Origin: Limanda limanda
Lineage: Eukaryota; Chordata; Actinopteri; Pleuronectiformes; Pleuronectidae
Direction: 5' to 3'
Assembly: GCF_963576545.1 (NCBI RefSeq)
Contig: NC_083647.1
Span: forward strand, 5,499,507-5,563,506
Length of the DNA: 64,000 nt
The position numbers and the translations under genes are program-made. The notes below the pieces were generated by a model, which saw nothing but the letters and a program-made list of their open reading frames with translations, searched no databases and had not been told where the DNA came from. Below, in pieces: positions 51,401 to 64,000 of the stretch; positions within the stretch are counted from its first letter, which is position 1; each line of letters opens with the position of its first letter.

Positions 51401-52090
51401 CCTCGATATGATGGACAACCCTTCACGAGCTGAGAGTGTCACCAAAATGCAATCCTCATGAATAGATCATAAATAATGTGAATGCCAGTTAGCACGTCCA
51501 GTTATCAGTATTATAATATTGTGGTATGTATTTGTTGATAACTTATATAATAAAATATAAAGCTATAGATATAAGGACAGTTTTCCCGTGTAATTGTGTG
51601 CAGGGTAAAATGTGTTTTCATTCAAATAAATGGAATTCCACTCTGCTCAATCCCGAGTGTTTCATATGACACCCAGTGCATTTACTTGATACATGATGAT
51701 ATAAAACACCTGCTTTTTGTTAGGGGGGATGAAAAACAAAATGCGTATAATTTGCTATATGGCTTTTTAATAGTGCTATTAGTTAAGAAAAAGTATCTGT
51801 AATGAAAGCAATACTTTACACGAAAGTGGGTTTTATTTCCACCTCTAACTCTGATCGTTATAACACATGCACATGCTAAAATGGTACTGGTGTTTTTTGT
51901 ACTGCAACCAATTGAAATGTCTCTGTCCCTTACAGTGAGTGTGGTGGTTTAAAGGATGGAAAAGGATTTACACCACAACACAGAGATAAAAAAGAAGGGT
52001 TTACTGTGGGCTGTGTCATAAAATGGGTCTGTAGCCATTTTTAAACATGAAAACCTACTGCATTTTAACAGCTGTTAACTAGATACGTAG
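48460..52090. other. Intergenic or intronic DNA
   Basis: No supported gene. Stretches at about 48590-48830 and 51130-51480 are balanced in composition, free of simple repeats and carry homeobox-like ATTA words. They could be conserved non-coding elements, which only comparison could show. At about 50200-50290 there is a LINE-like tail ('gtttattttcacatgcacaa', 'gaaatgcttgggtcacagg'). Confidence 0.35.
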
Positions 52091-52093
52091 AAC

Positions 52094-52219
<126 letters not shown>

Positions 52220-52699
52220 AGCCCTTCCTCCTGGCTGAGACACTCTCTCTCACTTATCTGATTTTCATGCATAGCCGTTGCTTTGTTCTTCTCCATCCAA
52301 CATCATCTCCACATCAAACACGCTTCACTCATGCATCAGCGCACCCTCACTACTGATTCCACTGATGAACACACCTCATTGCCTTCTTAGTTTGTGTTAT
52401 GTTCGTTGTCAGATAATATTATTTAATTACTCATTTTTGGCTTTCAACCAGCGACTCCCTCTATTTTTGTCACGGCTTCTGAGCCGGGTCGTGACAATAA
52501 GAACTTAATCTGCAGTGAGATGAAAGTCTAGTCCCAAGAACTACTACAACGCTGTCATTCTAAAGAAGTATGTGTTAATAGAGATATTGACAATACAGAT
52601 ATTTCATATAAGTATAAGATGGCTGAATATTTTAGGTGAGGGAAGGAGAGTACAGCAGATGTTAGTGTATTAAAAAAAAGGAAGATCAAGTAAAGGCAG

Positions 52700-53090
52700 A
52701 CAGTCAGTAATGGTGAAAGTCTGGCAGCCTAGTAACATGATTAATGCATTTAATCACTCTCATTTCTCCATCTCTGAGAGTCATATTTCCTGGGGGACTG
52801 AAAGATCTGGAAAGGTCTGTTGAGCAAGACTGAGACAGCAGTCTGCCACTGAATGTACTCCTCTGCCCGTCAGTGTGTTGAGTATTGTCCATGATGTCCA
52901 GCAGTTTGTTAAAGTTCCTTCTTTCTGCCACTGATATGAGGGATTCCAGCTCCGTGCCCACCACACGCCAGCTGTCTTCACCAGTCTGTCCAGCCTTGTG
53001 GCGTCTCTCTTCCTCATGCTGCATCTCCAGCAGTGTGTCCATGCAGCAGAGGAAAGCAACACCAGTGTCAAGACTTGTTAACTAACCAGC
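52700..53090 (-). mobile_element. Decayed LINE coding fragment
   Basis: The minus strand reads KAGQTGEDSWRVVGTELESL then ISVAERRNFNKLLDIMDNTQ. This follows a conserved C-terminal segment of a fish LINE (L2- or Rex1-like; family uncertain). The downstream part is frameshifted. Confidence 0.6.
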
Positions 53091-53094
53091 ACTA

Positions 53095-54660
53095 GAGGGC
53101 CAGTCTGCCCCAAAACAATAGCATTGCTAACAACAAAAAAACACGTTCAGCTGCAGAAAGAATACTTTAAAATGTCATCTAATTATTTTTTTCTTGTCAA
53201 TATCTTTCAATTAATTAATAATAATGATTAAAAGGTCTGTTTTAGGACTTGTGTAATTTTCCTCTAAGCTCTTGCTAACATGGGCTAATGCTAATTTGGA
53301 ACATTATGAGGATGGAGATGTAAGTGGAGGGTGATCCACACACAATAAACAACCACCTGCTTCCTTTATGGCTGCCCAGCAAGGTCATTAGATTCATATT
53401 GTCTCATAGTTTTTTTTATATCCTTTGATGGCGGCTGCATCCCTGCTGATCCTGGGACCAGCACTTTGGATAATGACAGTGAAAGAAAGAGCCAACAGGT
53501 TTACGAAGGTAACACAATGCTATTCAACTTTTAACACAATGGAACACAGCTTTGTCTTCGATCCATTAAATTGACCAGAGAGTTTTTATGATCAAGGGGC
53601 CTTCAAGCATTATACATAAAGGAGGGAAAAAACTATTTCCACTATCTTGAAAAGGTATCCACTAAGATCTTGAAATAAGCTCATTAGGACCAACTAAACC
53701 AATTTGGGTTTTTTTCACTGTGCAATACAAATGATTGTTAACTGCATTCTGCTGTGTTGATGTGGAAGTGGCTGGCATACACGTTTGGTTAATTTCCCTA
53801 ACGAGTCTACGATGCCCCCCGGTGAGAGCCAGCTCTGTTAGCACTTTAACTCACCTTGTCGTATTAGCATGATGTTGGGTGGCAGGGTATAGATCTTTTT
53901 CTTGCCTCTTTTTCAATATCCAATGGAATTAAATTTATCATTTAAAAAGAAAAAATAGGAACTGAACTTCCCCGACCTCCAGTTAAACTGCCCGCTGGTT
54001 CTTATTTGAGGACTGTGCTTGTGTCTATTTAATGAATGTAAATTAGAAAGCTCCATCCACACCGTGACACAGAAAAAACACATTTTATATCCTTAATGAG
54101 GCTACTAATGGCACTTGAGGAAAAATAAGTACATTTAAACGCCATCATCTCATTAAAACCACATTGCATTAACTATTTTTACACATTCTGCCAGCTCCTT
54201 AATAAAACCAAAGAATCCTGAATAGATTTGTGTAATCATACAGAATGGATGGGTGCCACACTCACTCCAGTGAAAGTGTTGTCTACTCTACTATAGAACA
54301 TTAAAAGCCTTACATGTTGACGAAAGTGGCCTGTGGTACTAACACATCTCGTATAGTGGTAGAGAAGTGATATTATATGCTGGTTGTATGATAATCAAGA
54401 AGGGAGACAATGAATCAAGTTGCTTTCACATATGCCCTGAATTTTTCTGAAATTTACAGGGACTGTACGGAATGTGAGATCGCAAAAGTCCAAGTCAGTT
54501 CTACGTGAATCCCCGCTCCCACATGCAGACACCTGTGGTGCCTCCTCAGCTGCTGCTAACAGATGAGTCCAAAGATTTGTTATGAAGGAGTCGCGTGGTA
54601 TAAAGACGACAGACAGCCTCACCATAGATCATTACTTGGGCTTCCAAATACTTCCACATT
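53095..54660. other. Intergenic or intronic DNA
   Basis: No supported gene. The stretch at about 53990-54210 has balanced, repeat-free sequence that might be a conserved non-coding element; this is a guess from composition. Confidence 0.35.
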
Positions 54661-54664
54661 ATAA

Positions 54665-54985
54665 CGACTGACAGAGAGAGTGGACCCAACAGCAGGACAG
54701 GACACGAAGGTACAGGTTTGCAAAGTCTTTACTGAGGTAAGGTTTGGTATCAGGAGCTCAGTCAAACCAAACACTAAGCAAACAAGCAGAGTCATACACG
54801 AGGAAAACTATACAGACAGAACGAATGCCGGTACACTCACAGAGAACTGGTGAGGAGTGGGGGAGAGTGCAGGCTATATACTCTGTGGGTGAGGGAGCTG
54901 ACAAGACAGAAGTGTATGTAATCAGGGCAGAGCAGGTAATCAAGGACGAGGAAACAGCATCAGCTAAGTGAAAATGTAATGGAAC
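54665..54985 (-). mobile_element. Probable decayed gypsy-type LTR
   Basis: On the minus strand the segment has 'gagtatatagcctgc' (TATA region), 'cagtaaagactttgc' (polyadenylation region) and an end 'ggtccactctctctgtcagt' then CGTTATA. This is the layout of fish gypsy LTRs ending CGTTACA. No flanking duplication was found and the ends are degraded. Confidence 0.5.
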
Positions 54986-54999
54986 ATTTGAATTATTGT

Positions 55000-57900
55000 T
55001 CAAATTTCAAATTAAAAGTGACAGCCTGGAGGATACGGTATAAAACTTCAAATTGAGTGAGTGGGCTGGTTGATGATGTTCTAACAAGCGATGTATGCAA
55101 AACTGAAGTAAAGAGAACATATAAATATATCAGGATGAAAAAGAGGTGTGATACATGCAGACGATGCCAACAAAGACGTCGACTTGGAAAGATGAGGTTG
55201 GAGAGGGTTTGGTGAGGAGGACAAATGCGTTCTGAACAAAAAACGTTGATTTCTGCAGCAGAATTTAAACGGTATATCCTGCATGCTCTACCCAGGCACC
55301 ACCCCTTACCTGAATGTTCCTGACATTGTCCACATCCTTAGTGAATGTGTCTGACCCACACAATCTCCTGCTGTGTTCCTTATATGTGGAAGGCAAACTC
55401 TGGGAAATGAACATTGTCCGGAGTTTATGTTTTAAAACGGCAACAGTGTAATAGTTTTAAAGTTAACTATTAACATTTTCCCATGACACACCGAGGAAGG
55501 TGAATTGTACCTGTTGTACCTATCCCATGATCCAGAATCCCCAGAGTAACAACATGCATTATTTTCCATCAGTCTGTGCCCATGTCCTTTATAAGACTCC
55601 CCTGACAGCATTTCAGGTACTTCCACAAAACTCAGACAATTGATACTTCGAGGAACTTCAGCTTCTCTTCTATGTCAGCGAGATGAATACTAAACAAATA
55701 TGCTTGCACAAGTGACTGGGGTTTAATTAGGTTTATCACAGAAGGTAATTGCACTTGTATTATAGTATAGGGCTGTCCAACCAAAAGTCGATGAATTGAT
55801 GCGGTCGTTCACATTTTATGAGTTGACTCACTGCACTACTTTTTTTATCTGCTTCACTGTACACAGAGGAATGCAGGTGCAACAGTATGGCAGGCTGTTA
55901 CTTTGCACTATAATCTCCTTTGAAATGACCAAACCGCAACACTGACTGCAGAGACGGGTGATGGAAATGGAGGACAGCACAACACCAAGCAGCCTGAGGC
56001 AGGACAACATGACAATATTCTCAGCTCCACTGTCAGAGCCCAGCAGGAGGGACACTCAGCAACAAAGTGAGACTCTTCTCCTCGAGCAGATCACATCACA
56101 TCACATTCCTCACTTTAACATTCATTCATTTCGTTGTTCTGTTTTCACTTACAATGATCTCAAGTAATTGGATCAGATGGTTCATGAAAAATAATTTGTT
56201 GAAGAAGTAGCCTCCAGCTATAGTTTCTGTGTGTCAGATGCATATTCCATAAACTCTTATGTAACTGTGTATCAGCAGATTTCAACAACTGAAGATCAGG
56301 ATAAAAATACAGGGGGCCTCATCTCTAAAACAGCGCATAGGAAAAAAATGTACTTGAGCATAAAGGCCGAAAATGGCGTGCGCAAAAAAAGATTCAGATT
56401 TATAAAACCGTGCGCATTCACACCTGTAGGCAATGTTCCCCTTACAAATCACAGTCCACCTGGAAACGTGCGTAAGTTGATCTGCCTCATATTCCGGCCT
56501 CTGTTTGGTGGCCACAGCATCGATCTCATTACTAGAGTAAACTGTAGTGAGTGGAAACGTGTTGTTGCTCCTGTTAATGCAGTGAGTGAGTGAATACCAT
56601 GTTTCTCATACTCAGAATGTGAGGGGACAAAGTTTATTGGCTGTACTGCAGACATTATTATATTCAGAGACAGCTGCCATATCCTCAATTTATACCATTG
56701 ATTGCAATAATAATTAAAAAAATGAAACTAGGCTTTAGATGAAGAAGTTAAATATTATACAGTGTCATATCACACACATACCCGATGGCTAATGAACCCA
56801 GAGTGGAGAGAACTTGTGTTTGTACTGGGATGGTTTGGGTCTGTCGGGTCAGTCAGTGTAAAACTGGACTCAATTCAGCACAAAGATCCAAGATCATCAT
56901 AGATGCTTAACACTCGTTTCCTCCTCATCCTTCTATCCACGTACTCCTCTATCAGTGCCAGTGCATCCATCACACAGCATTACGCACGAGTGTCTCCTCA
57001 GTACTTATGTTTACAGCAATCCGACCGATTACTTCACACATCAGTGGGACCCTAACCTCCACTCTGGGATATTATTTGGAGACGGAAGTTTGAAGGTGAA
57101 CCCAGTTTATTTCACTGCAGTGTTTTGACAAACACACACACACACACACAATGAACTGTTATGTTGTTCGAGCACAAATTACACTGTTGGTTTTAATGTA
57201 AATGAAGTGGATAAATAATCTGGATTCAATTCACCTCCTCACTTCTGCATCACCACTTTCATACTCATGGGTCAGAGTTTGCATAAAATTGATCACATCC
57301 TCCCATCAAGTCTGTTTTTATAGATCCTAGAAGAGGCATTGGGTATAAACAAGACCCCAGATCTCTAACATCTGAATGAAAACTGAATTAACACTATGAT
57401 TTGTTAGGAACTATAATCGAGATAATGTCATGAGTTTCAAAGCTGTTGGACCTTTGTTCAATTCAAACTCCACATCTAATATGTCTGGTGTCCAAACCAT
57501 TCTCCATTACGTTTGATCATGTAAACACACAAGAGACAAGACACGGTGAGTGCGTATGATCCTCCTGCTCTCTAGTGTCCCCCTGCAAAAGAATAACACA
57601 TCAAACTGGAGGAGAGGTGAAACGCTTCAGTGTGCATCACAGTTTTAAAGATCAGAGTTCAGCTTGGGCTGCATTTTTCTAACCGAACTCTGGAGAAAAT
57701 CAGGCTTGACCTGAGCCCGACAGGCATTCAGTTTTTTCTGTCCAAGCCTGATGCAACTAATGTAGCTGCACTGAGTTTAAATTACCCTGTCCCTCACATT
57801 CGTGGTTGTTGCTTGAATTTAAAAAAATCAGGGGGCTTCACCACGACATGTACCTTCAGCACCTTGACCCTGTCCTTCTCTCTGATTGGCTGTTGATTTG

Positions 57901-58340
57901 TCTAGAAGCATGTTAGAAGTCTAGTCAGAGCCTGCGATGCATTGCTGAGCCTCTGCTGTGAGCCTTGGTGAGTTGGATCTTCGAAGAATTCCCACAGGCT
58001 GCCACTGTGGATTGAACAATTTGTCTTCATTTTGTGAATTTCAAAATCTGGCTAAAAATTGTGAAGTGTTTATTGCGTTTAAAGACCTTGAATACAGCAG
58101 CGTTTTCCACAGATATTATTCAATCTATAGCAGTAACAGGGGTGCACGCGCATGAATGTCATGTGCAACAGATTCCAAGTGACACGTACAAAGACTAAAG
58201 AGTGAAAGAGAAGTTCTTATGTGAGAGACTGAAACGATGAGGTCTGACTCATATTTCATGTACCATAGAAACAGCAAGTGGTAGCTCACAAGCAAGCCAG
58301 CATGTGGAAAATAACCCTGAGCTCAAGTATGAGAGGCAAT
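55000..58340. other. Intergenic DNA with repeat debris
   Basis: No supported gene. At about 55768-55840 'agggctgtccaaccaaaagt' and at about 56310-56480 'cctcatctctaaaacagcgc', 'gtgcgcaaaa' and 'cgtgcgtaagttgatctg' mark fragments of non-autonomous DNA transposons common in fish. A (CA)n run is near 57135. Confidence 0.4.
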
Positions 58341-58341
58341 G

Positions 58342-58615
58342 GTAAATGGTTTTGTATTTATATAGCGCTTTACTAGTCTTGATGACCACTCAAAGTGCTT
58401 TACAGTACAATTTTACATTCACCCATTCACCCACACATTTATACAGTGAATCTAATCACAGCACTTTGTTATTCTATGGGGGGCCATTCAGGGTTCATCT
58501 TGCCCAAGGACACTTCGGCATGCAGGTGGGTCAGACTGGGGATCGAACTGCCGACCTACAGGTTGGAAGACGACCACTCTACCCCTCGGCCACAGCCGCA
58601 ATCACTGCAAAGGTA
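58342..58615 (+). repeat. Dispersed fish repeat ('tatatagcgctttactagtc')
   Basis: The segment contains 'ttatatagcgctttactagt', 'ctcaaagtgctttacagta', 'cattcacccattcaccc', 'ttgcccaaggacacttcggc' and 'ggggatcgaactgccgacct'. This is a set of phrases from a repeat widespread in teleosts. The two open frames over it are not host genes. Confidence 0.7.
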
Positions 58616-58619
58616 GCAT

Positions 58620-59463
58620 GATGTTCAGATGTCAAAGAGAAGCCAGATGCAACAGAGGTTCACCTGCTGTGATGTATGGGAGAACTGGATTAGACAACGC
58701 TCCTCAGCCTCATTGCCAAATCCTTCCTAGTGGCCTCTCGTGGTACTGCAAGACATCTCAAAATGCAACCAGGAGGGTTATTATTGTCTTCACTGTGGAG
58801 TTTATATCCATGGAGGTTTTAAATTTGTATAATGTTCCGAGAAAAGTGTGTCTTATGTTTGGCTCAGCCCACACGCTGAGGGAGAGAGTACCGTAGAAGA
58901 ATGATATTAAGTGACTAATGAAAAGGAATTGTGAATGAAATAAAGAAAGCAAGAAGACATTATATGTAGACCTTAGATTTCTAAATAGCAACAGCCACAA
59001 TGCAGGGGAATTAGAAATAAATGAGAAGAATTATGAAAATGACACTTTTCTCGAGAGTGTGCATTTACATAATATCTTCACGCTTCAGAGGGGTCTGCTG
59101 ATAAACTTTAATTATGTTTTCTGGTTTTACAGTCGTTAAAGGGCCACTTCAGCAAAAGAAAAGCCCGATTTATTATGCACAACGTAGATCGTCCAATTTG
59201 CTGGGCCCAGGACGCTGGGTGAGGAAATGGAGGCGCTCAAGCTGGGAAGCGAGCCCACAGCTACATGCTGTGTTGCTGTTATCATGAGGGGGCCCAGTGG
59301 AAATATTGAGTGGCATCACTTTTTATAGACATGACAGGTCTGTGCGACTACTCGATAGTGAGGTTATCAGAATCCATGTTTGGCGGCACCTCCCTGCTGT
59401 GAGAAGGTCACCTGATTCCATAAAAACAAGCCGTGTGAAATTTGAGACAGCAGATTGAACAAC

Positions 59464-59505
<42 letters not shown>

Positions 59506-59950
59506 TCCTTCTGCTGTGTGATAGCTACTGTTGTTTATTCAACTCAAAGCTAAGGAGCCACCATCCAATGAGTAGCTGTTGATGACGCACCTACCGAGCC
59601 AGTAAATATGCAGTGTTAAAACCTGATTACATACACTGACGTGTGAAAAATTATTCCTGGTACAGACTGGTTAAACAAACCCATTTACCTCTGCCCTTTA
59701 TATCCTCTTCATTCTATGTGAAATGTCTCATTTTAAAGGATGATACATAAGCTTTATAAGTATGGAAAAATATGCATTTATTTTTGCAGTAATAACACAA
59801 CCCCGGCAAAATAGTTAGGCACTGTTTAAAGTTTTGGAACAGACTGACAATGTTGGTACTGTTGTTTGTTTCCATATTTCTGTGGGTATTAAAAATAGGT
59901 CATCATATGTCTTATTTATTGTGCAAAGCAGACATACATAATAAGTCATA
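58620..59950. other. Intergenic DNA
   Basis: No supported gene. A (CAT)n trinucleotide run of about 14 units lies at 59464-59506; its poly-Met frame is an artefact. Confidence 0.5.
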
Positions 59951-59952
59951 GT

Positions 59953-60475
59953 TGTAACGGGTGCAGTAGAGTCTGAGGATTCAATCGCACAACTCGGAGA
60001 CAGAGGTGAGTGCAAAGAAAAGCTTTACTGTTTGGTATCGGTACAGGAGTAGGCAGTCCAAACACGAGTACAACAATTTAAAGGTAAACAGGCAGCGACG
60101 GGGTTTGTAGAGAACACAGCACACAGGCAGGCAGTCCAAGATAGTGCAGAGTATCCGGAAAGGGAGAGGCAAGACGTAATCCGTTAAACAAAGCAGTGGT
60201 CGGCAACAGGAGAGCTATCAGGAGTAAATGCTGGGACGCTAGACACATGGAAGAACTAAGACGAACTGGCAACGAGACGACAGGGACACGCAGACTATAT
60301 ACACAAGGTAAATACGAAACTGGTGAAAACAATCCAGGCGGGGCCGATAATCAACAAGGCGGGAGAACACACCCAAGGGGAGGGAATGAGGAGTCTGCAA
60401 TAACAACACAGAACAGAAGAATAAACGATAAATATCAGGCCAACATAACCTCAATAATCCGGACTGGACGTAACA
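59953..60475 (-). mobile_element. Solo LTR of a Ty3/gypsy-type retrotransposon
   Basis: 523 bases with TG...CA ends (TGTAACGG ... GACGTAACA on the plus strand), flanked by perfect 5-bp duplicates ATAGT at 59948-59952 and 60476-60480. The minus strand carries a TATATAG box and a polyadenylation-region 'cagtaaagcttttc', so the LTR points leftward. There is no internal region, so it arose by LTR-LTR recombination. The ends are intact and suggest moderate youth. Confidence 0.88.
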
Positions 60476-60480
60476 ATAGT

Positions 60481-64000
<3,520 letters not shown>

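Noticed and set aside
48846..51500. Several 60-85 codon frames as small genes
   Set aside because: No splice sites, start context or recognisable protein pattern; their lengths are as expected by chance.
58346..58621. 91- and 73-codon frames as host genes
   Set aside because: They lie in a dispersed teleost repeat with the characteristic 'tatatagcgctttactagtc' and 'gatcgaactgccgacct' phrases.

Overview
The window is animal nuclear DNA and almost certainly from a teleost fish. The genes are split by short GT-AG introns, there are long (GA)n, (GATA)n and (CA/TG)n microsatellites, and the mobile elements are of kinds typical of bony fish: a KDZ-type DNA transposon, an endogenous retrovirus (ERV), L1-like and other LINE fragments, and Ty3/gypsy-like solo LTRs. 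There is no operon layout. No rRNA or CRISPR array was seen, and I recognised no tRNA gene by eye.

The main object is an apparently complete 12.6-kb DNA transposon at 2766-15371. It has about 370-bp terminal inverted repeats (TIRs), each carrying the same perfect 24-bp hairpin, and it is flanked by a 7-bp direct repeat (CAATAGA). It holds two multi-exon genes, both on the minus strand. The first is a 15-coding-exon gene (14941 down to 10084) for an 815-residue KDZ transposase with cysteine clusters (CxC). All 14 intron junctions keep phase and no frame is broken. The second is a 7-coding-exon gene (7017 down to 4274) for a 340-residue protein I cannot name. It has an N-terminal four-cysteine motif, a 31-residue tandem repeat region and a chromodomain-like C-terminus. 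I read these as transposase plus accessory protein of one two-gene element that may recently have been active.

From 15.4 to 33 kb the DNA is mostly intergenic or intronic, with repeat fragments and a 216-bp (GA)n array. A small spliced gene (72 residues) lies at 26.0-26.6 kb, divergent from a CpG-rich open reading frame at 26.85-27.2 kb. From 33.09 to 35.89 kb a 1.4-kb segment is tandemly duplicated, and both copies carry the same 5'-truncated L1-like insertion with its target-site duplication. From 37.0 to 45.7 kb a young ERV (two 513-bp LTRs differing at 3 positions, 4-bp target duplication ATAC) sits inside an older LINE. The ERV keeps gag but lacks pol and env, and has an unusually long (about 3.9 kb) non-coding leader.

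From 46 to 64 kb there is one weak candidate host gene (47.3-48.5 kb), a 523-bp solo LTR with a perfect 5-bp duplication (59953-60475), a probable second decayed LTR, LINE remnants, and (GATA)n and (GA)n arrays. Most of the rest shows nothing I can support as a gene.
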